A stretch of 64,000 bases of DNA, taken from positions 1 through 64,000 of the forward strand of contig JACCLO010000064.1 in the NCBI GenBank assembly GCA_029448655.1, read 5' to 3'. The translations under genes and the position numbers were made by a program. Under the pieces are notes generated by a model that made no database searches, had not been told where the DNA came from, and worked only from the letters and a program-made list of their open reading frames with translations. Origin of the DNA: Wolfiporia cocos. Its lineage: Eukaryota > Basidiomycota > Agaricomycetes > Polyporales > Phaeolaceae. Positions 41,516 to 52,209 of the stretch are shown here, in pieces. Numbering within the stretch: the first letter of the stretch is position 1; each line of letters opens with the position of its first letter.

Positions 41516-43263
41516 TAGTGATGTGCCAGGCCCAGCTTTGGGCCATGAGCTGGGCCGGGCCAAGCTGGGCTTTACAGCACGGCTTGAGACTGACACACGC
41601 TACTAACTAGCACTCAACCAGGGGAAGGGGGCTCACACAAAGGTGCCTTCCTGATTTGGGACTACTAGCCAGAAGAGGCCAAGACAAGTCTGAGGTTTAT
41701 GCTCGAGACTGTCTGGCTTATATATTACTACTGTTTGTACATGTGGGGGCTCGCGTGACTATGGGGTCATCTACTTGCTGGTATACAATTGGTCTAAGCT
41801 ATGGGGCCGGTAATGGCATTGGAGCACTGGTACGTAGCGAGATGTCCATAGCAACGTAGTGTGATGGGATTGGATCAGGGGGGTTGCCAATCGATCGGGT
41901 TACGATCAGTGGTTCTTGTCGATCGGGTGATACCAGTAATGGCGGTGGTGATCAGTGCTTCGATCGGGTGTAATGATCGGTGGTTTTCGTCGATCAGGGT
42001 ATAACGACCAGTGCTCCTCATAGGTCATGTGCTGCCATCCCAGGCAGGGGTGCACCATTCCAATGGCGTGGTTTGACAAGATGTGGTCTGAAGGTGCTTT
42101 TGGTGGCCTAGGTTCCCGAGGTTACGGTACTGAGGGTCGATCGTTCACGGCCCGGGTTCCCAGAGGTTGCGGTACTGAAGGGAAGGCGTAGGGCGTAGAC
42201 TCGTAGACTGTAGGTGCATAGGTCTAGTGCTTGTATGGGATTGCTGCCATCCCACGGGCAGAAGTCTATACAGGTCGGGGCCTGCCTGTAATGGGGAATG
42301 TCTATGCCAGTAATGGCGAGTGTCTGTGGTGTAAGAGATGTGAGACATTGGGCGTAGTGTTTAGGTCACGTGCATAATATAGGTCATTCCTCTAGTTAGT
42401 GTGTAGTGTATGTGCGATGGCTGGTAACCTGGATTGTCTTGGGGTTACTGCTGTGCTAGCCACGCTGGTGGTTCCTAGAGGTGGCCCATGACTAGGTTGT
42501 ATGGACTAGGCAGTATTGTACTGACTGCCGGGGACTGGGACTGGTGTAAGGTTCGGACTGCTGGTGGTCTGCTAGTGCCCGTAGTGACTTGTGTATCGGA
42601 GGGCTTCTACTAGCATTGCCGTACGTATCCAGCTGGGCTTGGATGGAGTGCTTTAGCGTGCAAGAGGCGTGAGTGGGGTGTCAACCTAGGATGTTCTACT
42701 AGGCTTGGAAATTGGCTTGTGACAGAGACGGCCCAGGGCCCGGCCTGAGATACAGGCCAGGCCAGGCCAAGCTGTTGAGCCCTGGCCTAGGGATCTTAAT
42801 GGCTACAATATCTGGCAGGCACAATATAAGCCCATACAGGCCAGTTATATGCTCAACTCAATCATTGTGCACCTATCTTGTTTATTTAAAACTACAGAAA
42901 AGTCAAGTCCTCAACGTTGAAGCCTGCCACTCACTTTTGGGCGCCTATATGATCCCCCATATGGCAGGCACGCTACTGAATGCTGCGCTAGTGAATGATT
43001 ATTTCATGCTTAATCCTACTATAGATCGGAGGATTAAAGGTTCTATTTCATCTGGGAAAGGTTTGGCAAAGGTGAATCTCAAGCTCTGAAGCTAAAGTGA
43101 CGATTATCTTAGCAGTGGTAGGCCGCGGCCAAGCTGGGACCTAGGCCGGGCCAAGCCGTGAGCTGTCAATGAGGGCCTGGCCTGAGGTTTTGAAAAGCCA
43201 TGGGCCATCCAAGCCGGGCCGAAGCCGGGGCTTTTGAGCTGGGCTGGGCCTGGCACATCACTA
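41516..43263 (+). mobile_element. hAT-like MITE copy 3, TSD ATCCACTT, with LTR E nested
   Basis: TAGTGATGTGCCAGGCCC...GGGCCTGGCACATCACTA flanked by ATCCACTT at 41508-41515 and 43264-43271. Without LTR E it is about 609 bp. Its right part matches copy 1 closely but lacks the 245-bp insertion. Confidence 0.9.
41591..42724 (-). mobile_element. solo LTR E (1134 bp) in MITE copy 3, TSD GAGAC
   Basis: TGACACACGC...GGCTTGTGACA flanked by GAGAC at 41586-41590 and 42725-42729. Minus orientation. Interior repeats of CGATCGGG-type sequence near 41890-42000. Confidence 0.9.
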
Positions 43264-43311
43264 ATCCACTTCAGTCCGTGGCTATTTTCTCGGGCAACTC
43301 AGGTTGGGGAG

Positions 43312-44018
43312 TGTTACGGTTATTTTGATTTTTCGAATATCGACAGAACTCACCACCGGGCGAATACGATACAGGGACTTGTTGCGCAACCAACCCCCTG
43401 GCTACTCGTGACTCTACTGGGCGCATCCCCAGTTGTATTAGCATGTAGGGCGCGTTTCACCTTTGGCAGATCCAACTCTGCCACCGTTTCACCTTCATCG
43501 TTTATTAGCTGATAGATGGTGTTCAACCACCATCATCCCTATCTATCGTTTCGGATACATCACTACATACTTATCAAACGTTTGATACTATAGCGTAGAT
43601 AGTAGCGGTGGCATCTGGGATGGACTTGACCCCTAAAACCCAGCGTAGTATAAAAGCTCATGTACTTATTGTCAAGGCTCTTCAGCTCGACCTTGTTGTA
43701 TAAACAAGAAGTCTTATACTCGTTCTCAAACGTAGGAAACTACGCTCAGTATTTCTCACTCGAGCAACCGAACGACTAAGTCCTCGAAGTGCACACTGAC
43801 TTCTCGGACTTAGGCGAGTCTTATATTCTATTCGACTCGCACCTGAACAGATTATATCCTCTAACGCGTATTGGATATTATACGATCTCCTAGGAACTTC
43901 ACCTAGGACTTGAAGGCATCTAACGAGCATTTGCCTTGCATACGGCTATACGCCCACATGCAGAAGAACGATCTATATTCGCGACTCGAATATACGAACG
44001 GGTGTTCGACCCGTAACA
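43312..44018 (+). repeat. 5' LTR of Gypsy-2 (707 bp)
   Basis: TGTTACGGTTATTTTG...CGACCCGTAACA, with 8-9 bp inverted termini. TATAAAAG near 43650 is a likely promoter. Followed within 50 bases by the gag ATG. Confidence 0.93.
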
Positions 44019-44064
44019 GAAGGTCGAGCTTATCACACCCTCACCTACCACGGTGTAAGGGCAC

Positions 44065-45900
44065 ATGATATTTGGACCAGAATTCCCAGCACGACTGATT
44101 GAACTCTTGCCCGAGGACATTCAGGGAGTCTACAGACTCAACCGATACGAGTGGACTGACACCATTGGAGCCTTCCGTAACCGCGGAGGAATTGTTGTCA
44201 TTCCAAGAGAAGATAGGGCATCGAAGTGGGTAGAAGTATACCCCTCCGCAAGAACGACCGCTTGGGAAATAACGCGTGAAGCGTTCGAACGATTTGGAGA
44301 ACTCCCTCCGATGTCAACCGCGACGTTGACCGAAAACGAAACCGAAACCATCAACAGAACCTTCGATGCCGATGGAAATACGAATCAGCCTTCGGGCGCC
44401 ACAGGAATGGCAGGAATTGAGCGCATCGGAGATGATGGGAGAAATCCTGGAAATTTTACAGGAACAGATAACAGCCAGACCGGAGGACAGGACCCTCCAG
44501 GATTTATATCTGCTTTTGCGCAGAGTGGGATTGGGCCTATGGCTGGAGGAACAGACCTCTTTGGAAACCCCCCACAGAACGCACCCGGAATGGGTAGCGG
44601 AGGAAATCCGTCTTGGACTAGCCCAAGCGGAGGAATGGGAACGACAAACCCAGGAACATGGCCTTCAGGCCTATTTGGACGAACCTCCGCAGGTACAAGC
44701 GGAGGAGGACTGGGAGGAAACTTCGGACTCGGAGGAGGGAATGCCCCCCCTCCTGGAGGATTCGGAGGAGGAACCCCCGCGAACCCCGGAGGAGGAAACC
44801 CTGGAGGAAACCCAGGGAACCCCGGAGGAAACCCAGGAAACCCAGGTGGAGGATACCCGGGAGGAGGAGGACCTCCACCACCGAATGCGCCGCAGCCTCA
44901 ACCTCCGGCGCCAAACCCGTACTACCGACCCCCGATGATAAAGATCAATCCCCCAGACGTATTCGACGGGGAACGATCTGACATGCAGAACTTCATAAAC
45001 CAGTGCAATTCCTGGTTTACGATGTACGAAACATCATTCCAGAACGACGTTCAGAGAGTGATCTTTATCCTCTCTTATATTTCGAACAAGGGGAAAACAG
45101 GCCAGTGGAAACAAAATTACCACCGGGTTTACACGAACCCCCAGACGAAACGATTCTTCCCACCTAGTCTTGCACAGTTTGATGCAGACTTCCAGAAAGC
45201 CTTCGGAGCCATCGAAGAGGTACAGAAGGCGCGGAAGAAAATCCTGGACGTAACCCAGGACAGGAAGGACATTGATGATTATATCACCGAGTTCAACAAC
45301 TTGGCCGGAAAGGCCCAGTACGATCGATACAGCGCGGACGGAAACGCGTTGCTCATAACCCTCTTTGAGAAAGGGTTACCCGAACACACGACCCGATACA
45401 TCATCGGTGTTCGACCGCTACCAGCAACCATTGATGAATGGCAGTCCGCTGCCTCGTACTATGAAAATACGTACAAGATATTCTTGAAACGGGACAAACC
45501 GTTTGTCAAGAAAAAGGCTTGGCAAGCCTCGAACCAGAATAACGGACGCACTAGTGCTCCACAGACAACCGCACCGAAAGATCCGAACGCAATGGATGTA
45601 GATCGAATGACCACCCAGGAAAGGGACGATCACATCAAGAAAGGAAAATGCTTCACCTGTCATCAGCCAGGACATATGTCGCGAGACTGCCCGAAGAGGC
45701 CGAGGAAACCAGCCCGCCCTAGGCGGACTACTCGAAAAACCGAAGAAGAAGAAGCCGAGCAAGAAGCTCGCATCGAAGAAGTCTCCGAAGAAGAGACTGA
45801 ATATGTCACCGCTAACAGAGCGGTCACAGCAATTAGGGCTCTGAAAGCCAAGAACCCCGAGCTCCTAGCACGGCTCGTAGAAGAACAGGATTTTGCCTAG
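44065..45900 (+). CDS. Gypsy-2 gag polyprotein (611 residues)
   Basis: Intact frame from ATG 44065 to TAG 45900. N-terminal unrecognised domain (residues about 1-90), then a long Gly/Asn/Pro-rich linker (residues about 180-285, repeats of GGNPGNP), the capsid-like retrotransposon gag domain (residues about 295-470: PDVFDGERSDMQNFINQCNS ... GLPEHTTRYIIGVRP) and a CCHC zinc knuckle CFTCHQPGHMSRDCPKRP (about residues 530-547) followed by a basic then acidic tail. Forms the particle and binds RNA. Pol lies in the -1 frame relative to gag and overlaps the stop, as usual for elements using -1 frameshifting; no canonical slippery heptamer was found. Confidence 0.92.
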   Translation: MIFGPEFPARLIELLPEDIQGVYRLNRYEWTDTIGAFRNRGGIVVIPREDRASKWVEVYPSARTTAWEITREAFERFGELPPMSTATLTENETETINRTFDADGNTNQPSGATGMAGIERIGDDGRNPGNFTGTDNSQTGGQDPPGFISAFAQSGIGPMAGGTDLFGNPPQNAPGMGSGGNPSWTSPSGGMGTTNPGTWPSGLFGRTSAGTSGGGLGGNFGLGGGNAPPPGGFGGGTPANPGGGNPGGNPGNPGGNPGNPGGGYPGGGGPPPPNAPQPQPPAPNPYYRPPMIKINPPDVFDGERSDMQNFINQCNSWFTMYETSFQNDVQRVIFILSYISNKGKTGQWKQNYHRVYTNPQTKRFFPPSLAQFDADFQKAFGAIEEVQKARKKILDVTQDRKDIDDYITEFNNLAGKAQYDRYSADGNALLITLFEKGLPEHTTRYIIGVRPLPATIDEWQSAASYYENTYKIFLKRDKPFVKKKAWQASNQNNGRTSAPQTTAPKDPNAMDVDRMTTQERDDHIKKGKCFTCHQPGHMSRDCPKRPRKPARPRRTTRKTEEEEAEQEARIEEVSEEETEYVTANRAVTAIRALKAKNPELLARLVEEQDFA

Positions 45901-46330
45901 GAGGGAAGCCCACGGTCTTACCCTCCGAGAAAGCAGCGCATGTAATTACCTCGTTCGAGAAGAATCGATCCCTCTTCATTCCGGTAATCATGACGCTGGC
46001 AAAACCCGTGAAGTGCAATGCACTAATCGACTCAGGAGCAAATGTCAAACCTGATCCACAGCAGAGTGGTAGAAAAATACAAGGTGCCCACGCAACCTTG
46101 AAGAACCCGATTATCGTCAAAAATGTTGACGGAACAGAAAACAAAGATGGGCGAATAGACCGAGAAGCCACCATACTACTACGATATCCGAAGACCCAGA
46201 AAACGCGAAAGGTCCGATTCTTGGTAGGATCGATCGGAACAGAGAATATGATTCTAGGGTATGGATGGCTAAAAGACGAAAACCCCACAATCGACTGGAA
46301 GGACCAAACAGTCGATGTACGATCAATACT
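45901..46330 (+). pseudogene. Gypsy-2 retropepsin
   Basis: In the -1 frame to gag, an open reading from the gag stop gives FIPVIMTLAKPVKCNALIDS with active-site DSG (about 46029), then after a frame disturbance KNVDGTENKDGRIDREATIL and MILGYGWLKDENPTIDW, the second protease strand. Disturbed shortly after the DSG motif. Confidence 0.82.
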
Positions 46331-46375
46331 AGGGGCAGAAGAAAGAAACCGGAAGCCACGATCCAAATGGATACG

Positions 46376-46810
46376 GTGGAAATGGTAGTTGCTCCAGAAG
46401 GGAAAATTCCGACAAGGGGAACCCAAGAAGCCGCAGGGTATGACCTTTACGCTGCAGAAGAAACCGAGATTCCCGCCGGAGGATGGAAACTCGTCTCCAC
46501 AGGAGTAAAAATGAAGATCCCGAAGGGATCGTATGGAAGGTTGGCCGGACGATCAGGCACACCCTCAGACACGGACTGGTAGTACAGGCCGGAATCATAG
46601 ACTCGGACTACCGAGGAGACGTCGGAGCCATCGTCTTCAACTATTCAGACAAAGCACATAGAATTATCCGGGCATGCGAATAGCCCAGATAATTTTCGAA
46701 CGACACCTAACCCCCGACATTTTGGAGGTCGAGGACCTAGATGAAACAGAACGAGGGAGAAAGGATTTGGATCTACGGACCAGCCAGAAGAAACAGCACA
46801 GCGGCTCTAT
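46376..46810 (+). pseudogene. dUTPase domain between protease and RT of Gypsy-2
   Basis: All five trimeric-dUTPase motifs are present in order: motif 1 AAGYDLYAAEE (from about 46429), motif 2 GSYGRLAGRSG, then after a one-base frame change HGLVVQA and motif 3 GIIDSDYRGDVGAIVFN, motif 4 RIAQIIFERH and, after another one-base change near 46755, motif 5 EKGFGST. Catalytic Asp of motif 3 and Arg/Ser of motif 2 are kept. Directly follows the protease, in the same arrangement as the protease-dUTPase fusion of betaretroviruses, but in a fungal chromovirus. The two frameshifts inactivate this copy. Confidence 0.85.
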
Positions 46811-46994
46811 ACTCCTGAGGAGTACGAAGCGATCCGACGCTTTGCAAAAGATAACCCTAGGATCATAGGAGAGAAAGGGGAAACACGAAAGAAGTTCCGA
46901 ACAAGATACAAATCATCAATGCTGTCAGGAAAGCGCTGACGAAGTCCCAAGAATTCGCACAGAAAACCCTGAACCAGAACGAACAATTGAGGAA

Positions 46995-48400
46995 ATGGTC
47001 CCGAAACACCTACTAGACTTTACCAAGGTGTTCAGTAAGGAGTCCGCAGCGGCGTTCCCCCCGTCGAGACCATGGGACCACGCAATCGAATTAAAACCCG
47101 ATTTCATGCCGAAGGACTGCAAAGTCTATGCACTGTTGCCTAAAGAGCAACAGGCGCTGGACGAATTCCTAAAAGAAAACCTGGCCAAGGGATTCATAGT
47201 CCCTTCAAAATCCCGATGGCGTCACCATTCTTCTTCGTCCCAAAGAAAGACAGCGGCCTACGACCCTGTCAAGATTATCGATATCTGAACGAAGGAACGA
47301 TAAAGAACGTCTATCCCTTGCCATTAATCTCGGAGCTCCTGGAAAAGCTAAAAGGAGCAAAGATTTCACGAAAATGGACCTTAGAGCGGGGTACAACAAC
47401 GTGCGAATCAAGAAAGGAGACGAATGGAAAGCGGCCTTCAAAACAAACCGAAGGTTGTACGAACCCACGGTTATGTTTTTCGGATTGTGCAATGCACCCG
47501 GGACCTTTCAGGCAATGATGAACGAAATCCTGAAAGAAAAATCTTCGAAGGATGGGTGCTTGTTTACATGGACGATATCCTCATTTTCTCAGAAGACGAG
47601 AAAACACACAAGGAACGGGAACGGCGATCCTTCAGAGATGGTGGATAACCATCTCTTTGTGAAACCGAGAAATGCGCCTTCGGTGTCGACAGAGTCGAAT
47701 TTCTAGGACTAGTCATCACCCCAGGAAACATCCAGATGGACCCAGCGAAACTCAATAGGATTAAAGAGTGGCCGACTCCCCGAAATCTCAAGGAAGTCAG
47801 ATCCTTCCTATGATTGCAAACTTCTATCGGAAATTTATCGATCACTACTCAACGCACGCCCGACCCCTGGTGGATCTCACGAAAACGGTCACAGGGACAG
47901 GATTCCAGTGGACGGATAAAGAACAAAAGGCGTTCGACTTCATGAAGCAGGCATTCACAACGGCGCCCGCACTAGGAACGCCAGACAAGGAGAAACCATT
48001 CATCCTCGAAACAGACGCATCTCAGTTTGCCACAGGGGCAGTGCTAAAACAGACAGATGAAACGGGGCGTGAACGGCCAGTGGGATATCTCTCACAATCC
48101 CTGACATCCACAGAACGGAACTACGAAATCTATGATCGCGAACTACTCGGAATAGTCCGAGCACTAGAAGAATGGCGGCACCTGTTAGAAGGCACCGCAT
48201 CGGATCTTGATCCGAAGCGATCATCAGAACCTGACGTACTGGAGAAGCGCACAGCGCCTAAATCGGCGACAAGCGAGATGGCATCTATTCCTCTCGCAAT
48301 TCGACCTGAAATTACAACACTCCCCGGGAGGAAACTAGTCATGGCCGACACATTGTCCAGTTGTATCACCTAGACGAAAGCGACGAAGACAACGAGGGAA
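46995..48400 (+). pseudogene. Gypsy-2 reverse transcriptase and RNase H
   Basis: Collinear blocks in shifting frames: [60 protein letters not shown], the catalytic VYMDDILIF (about 47560), FLGLVITPGNIQMDP and NFYRKFIDHYSTHARPLVDL. RNase H follows with ILETDASQFATGAVL and NYEIYDRELLGIVRALEEWR. A deletion shortens the RNase H tail (about 48195-48290). At least six frame changes. Confidence 0.88.
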
Positions 48401-49270
48401 TCACCATGATTCCAAATGAACTCGTCGTCCACGCAATCCAGATCCCGATCATCGATCGAATCAAGAACGCCAACGATCGAGATGAATCTGCGGAACAGGC
48501 GATCCGTGCTCTAGGGGGCACAGACGAATTCCCCGCAAGAACCACCGCAGATGAATGGCAACAAACGGATGGGATACTGCTCTACAGGGGCAGGATGTAC
48601 GTGCCAAAAGATGAGGGCCTTCGACGGGACGTCATTTCAAAATACCACGACACGATCCCGGCCGGACACCCTGGGATCTGGGGTACAACAGTACAGGTTA
48701 AGACCCACTTTGGTGGCCTGACATGGGAACAATGATACCGGAATACGTCCGAGGCTGTGCAATCTGTCAACAGATGAAACCTGATAGGAACCCGCTAAAA
48801 CCCCCTTTACAGCCAATACCGACACGGGAGGACGCCCTTCCCTTCTCACAGTGCTCGGTCGATTTTGTCACCGACCTGCCAAGAGTCGGAAAATATGACT
48901 CCATGATGGTGATTGTCGACCATGGCCTATCCAAGGCCATCTCTCTCACCCCATGCGACAAAACAATCACGAGCGAAGGGGCCGCAGAAATATTCCATCG
49001 AAAGATATACTCACAATACGGCATTCCCCGAAAGATCATTTCAGACAGAGGCCACAATTCGCATCGAAATTCTTCAAAGCAACTTAGTGCAAAGCTACAA
49101 GGGGACAGGAAGTCAGGCAAGGAAGTACGGCTTATCACCCACAGACAGAGCGGGACAAACTGAAAATGAATGAACCAACAAATCGAAGTAGTACCTCTCC
49201 GTATTACTTGCATGAACGACCCCGTTTCAATGGGTAAAATGGCTGACCCTGACGTCGAATTCGCACACAA
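48361..49270 (+). pseudogene. Gypsy-2 integrase
   Basis: Zinc-finger half (GHPGIWGTT..., then CAICQQMKPDRNP) and catalytic core: CSVDFVTDLPRVGKYDSMMV with the first Asp, KIYSQYGIPRKIISDRG with the second Asp, then a frame change and YGLSPTDRAGQTE with the catalytic Glu. Decayed after about 49200. Confidence 0.85.
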
Positions 49271-49519
49271 CACTCAGGACGGAACTGGAAAATCAGGACC
49301 CGTGCACCACTTGCAAAATAATCTTAGGATACAGCCCCAGGAGGATTCCCAGACTATGACAGGGAATTAGGAAACGTCCGGCAGCAAGTCGATAGGAATC
49401 AAAAGATCAATGGAGGCGCGAAAGATGGCCATTCATCGCGACATGAATTAGCCCAGACAACGGAATGGCAGGACGCTTTAATCAGAGAACTTGCCGAGGC
49501 TTGAGAAAGGGGACAAAGT

Positions 49520-50035
49520 TTGGCTCGACGCAAAGAACCTAACAATCCCTACGAATCGAACAAACTGGAACTGAAAAGAGAAGGACCCTTCACCATTACA
49601 GAAAGAATGGGACCCACGACATACCGGTTGCAATTACCGGCGAGCTGGAAAATCCACCCGGTATTCCACGCCGCCTTACTAAAGCCATTCAAAGAAACAA
49701 GGGTGCACGGGCCCAATTACCTACGGCCGCCACCTGATATCATCAAGGGACAGGAAGAATATGAAGTTGAAGCCATCGTCGCTGACAGATGGCAAGGAAA
49801 GAAACATCAGTACCTCGTTAAGTGGAAAGGCTATGCCATGGCCAACAACTCATGGGAAGATGAAGGAAATTTGGAACACTCCAAGGAACTGATAAAAGAC
49901 TACCACAGGACACAAGTCAGGATAACCCCGACACTTGAAAGCCGAACAGTCATAGCATGTCGACGACTCGCCACCAACTCCCTCACCGCGCCACGACCCC
50001 CCACAGCGACGCGGGGCACAGAGAAGGATGACTGA
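49520..50035 (+). CDS. Gypsy-2 integrase C-terminus and chromodomain
   Basis: 171-codon frame: EGPFTITERMGPTTYRLQLP and WKIHPVFHAALLKPF (integrase GPY/F-like module), then a chromodomain EEYEVEAIVADRW ... YLVKWKGYAMANNSWEDEGN, ending with a basic/Pro-rich tail. The start Met is fortuitous; this is the continuation of pol. Confidence 0.85.
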   Translation: MARRKEPNNPYESNKLELKREGPFTITERMGPTTYRLQLPASWKIHPVFHAALLKPFKETRVHGPNYLRPPPDIIKGQEEYEVEAIVADRWQGKKHQYLVKWKGYAMANNSWEDEGNLEHSKELIKDYHRTQVRITPTLESRTVIACRRLATNSLTAPRPPTATRGTEKDD

Positions 50036-51060
50036 GAGGTACGCCATCGAGGAGGCACTCCCCCCAGCATCTGCAGATCAGACACGCCCTCCTCTGGTAC
50101 AGGGCCGAGGGACCCTTTGCTGGCCGAGCCGATGGCTGGTCGGCCCTCTTCGACATCGCGCAGGACCTCACCCACATATACAGCTCATACCAGAACATCA
50201 CCGAGGACCTCGTCCGAATGGAGGGGCAGATCCGAGCACAGAGAGAGGGACTCGAGCTACTCACCGACAGACTTATCGACAGACTGGCCGCCACCTACAA
50301 CGGCCCGATTACGACACATGCTCAACGACTTCGAGGATCGCGAGCACACTACTCCCAATCGACCCGAATACATACCACGACCCGCCCGCTTTTTCACCAC
50401 CGTACGAACGACGCCGAGTTGCATGGCCGTTTGATTTTATGGAACGTGATTGAGTATTATTTCCGCTGCCTACTGAGACTCAGAGAGCCCGCCGAACAGG
50501 AATTAGAGACCCAACGCCACGTATTCCTGGTATGGAGGCAACGGGAGACGTGAACCACCTGCATGCCCGATGAGCCCTAGGGCTACCCCAGCTCGACAGC
50601 GAAGAGCAAATAGCATGCTGCCTATTCGATGATCTCCGTCGGTGCAGAGCATTACCCACGAGGAGTTCGAGCGAGGTGTGCGGGAGCACGAACGAGACAC
50701 CGCCTCCCTACCCACATGGGCAGCACACAACCTTCACCGAGCCGCACACCACTGGAGGTATCGACACAACGAGTTACCTCCGAGATATCCCTTCACTACG
50801 GGTACCAGCACGGCCCTCGCCCGAACAACCCCTGCCGACAATGTGCTCCACCAGCCACTGGATCCTCGACTGCCCCGACTATATTTGCCGAACTTGTGGG
50901 CCCAATCAACCAGGTCCATTGACAGAATGAATGCCACCAACACTTCGTATGGTGAACTCCTACGACCCCGTCCCTTAGCGGGAACGGTGACATCTACAAT
51001 GAACAGGATGCTGAGGTGCTCTGAGAGAGGAGGCTTGAGTATTCATCGAGGACGACGAAT
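50036..51060 (+). pseudogene. Gypsy-2 extra ORF with CCHC-type finger, frameshifted
   Basis: After pol, about 1 kb is mostly open in changing frames. One frame gives GWSALFDIAQDLTHIYSSYQ and a charged helix QREGLELLTDRLIDRL; another LNDFEDREHTTPNRPEYIPR; then EEFERGVREHERDTASLPTW. Near 50830-50925 a Cys pair (PCRQC), then in the next frame HWILDCPDYICRTCG, forms a CxxC...HxxxxCxxxxxCxxC pattern. Looks like a third protein with a coiled coil and zinc finger, disabled by indels. No known homologue recognised. Confidence 0.5.
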
Positions 51061-51077
51061 GCGTAAGGGGGAGCTGA

Positions 51078-51789
51078 TGTTACGGGTATCTCGAATTTTC
51101 AAACTCTGATAGAAATCACCACCAGGCGAATACGATACAGGGACTTGTTGCACAGTCAACCCCCTGGCTACTCGTGACTCTACTGGGTGCAACCCCAGTT
51201 GTACTAGCACATAGGGCGCGTTTCATCTCTGACAGATTCAACCCTGTCCTCGTTTCATCTTTATCATCCAAGTAGCTGATAGATGGCGTTCAACCGCCAT
51301 CATCATTCCTATCTATCGTCGTAGATATATCACTACATACTTATCAAACTTTTGGTACTATAGCGTAGATAGTAGCGGTGACATCTGGTACGGACTTGAC
51401 CCCTAAAACCTAGCGTAGTATATAAACCCATGTACCTACTGTCGAGGCTCTTCAGCTCAACCTTGTTGTACAAACAAGAAGTCTTATACTCGTTCTCAAA
51501 TGTAGGAAACTACACTCAGTATTTCTCACTTGAGCAACCGAACAACTAAGTCCTCAAAGTGCACATTGACTTCTCGGACTTAGGCAAGTCCTATATTCTA
51601 TTAGACTTGCCCCCTGAACAGATTATATTCTCTAACACTTATTGGATATCAAATGATCTCCTAGGAACTTCACCTAGGACTTGAAGGCATCTAACGAGTA
51701 TTTGCCTTGCATACGGTGACGTGCTTACATGCAGAAGAACGATCTATATTCGCGACTCGAATATATGAACGGGTATTCGACCCGTAACA
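51078..51789 (+). repeat. 3' LTR of Gypsy-2 (712 bp)
   Basis: TGTTACGGGTATCTCG...CGACCCGTAACA, aligned to the 5' LTR throughout but with many substitutions (for example GGGCGCATCCC versus GGGTGCAACCC). Confidence 0.92.
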
Positions 51790-51794
51790 GGGAG

Positions 51795-52072
51795 GGGCTG
51801 CTGATCTACTGGTGTCTGCTGCCTGAGAATTGGCACTGACTCAGGGGGTTCTAACAGTACTCCTCCCTCATCGTGGTGCAAGAGGAAAGGGTCTGCATGC
51901 AACTATACGTTGAGTCTCACACTGCATGGGCAAGCACGCGGAGATGACGCTGACAGCTCTTCCATGGCCGTTGAGGACTCTGGTGCGACGGATGTGTCGG
52001 CCGAGCGGACGGGTGCGGACCAAGTCAAACGCATCATTATCAAGGAGCAGTATTGCTAGACTGTCATGAGCA
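51795..52072 (+). other. continuation of the disrupted unknown ORF
   Basis: Continues the reading interrupted at 43311 (GLLIYWCLLPEN), later MAVEDSGATDVSAERTGADQ and VKRIIIKEQY before stops. Unknown function. Confidence 0.3.
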
Positions 52073-52209
52073 TGTCACGACCATGTGCCATAATAGCTTA
52101 AGTACTGAGACCCACCGATGCCAACAGAGTTGGCATTGTGCCCTTTTGGTGCAATGGTTATTGCATTACGGCTGGAGAATTGTATTGGGTCCACACCAGC
52201 ACGTGATAT
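52073..52209 (+). mobile_element. short TRIM-LTR relative
   Basis: TGTCACGACCATG...GCACGTGATATA with the block GTGCCCTTTTGGTGCAATGG and hairpin TGCAATG...CATTACG. The A-box consensus of pol III promoters fits TGGTGCAATGG exactly. Flanks GAGCA and GACCA could be a mutated TSD. Confidence 0.5.

Larger units (their letters stand above)
43312..51789 (+). mobile_element. Gypsy-2: full-length chromovirus with dUTPase after protease, TSD GGGAG
   Basis: Ty3/Gypsy element of 8478 bp bounded by LTRs 43312-44018 and 51078-51789 (TGTTACGG...CCCGTAACA) and by GGGAG at 43307-43311 and 51790-51794. Order: gag, protease, dUTPase, RT, RNase H, integrase, chromodomain, then an extra ORF. A purine tract (AAGGGGGAG, from 51065) precedes the 3' LTR. 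LTRs differ at many sites and pol has at least eight frameshifts, so it is older than Gypsy-1 and defective. Confidence 0.92.

Noticed and set aside
44366..44938. 190-codon Glu-rich ORF overlapping gag in another frame
   Set aside because: It arises from GGA-repeat codons of the Gly/Pro-rich gag linker read out of frame. Gag in the other frame has recognised domains on both sides.
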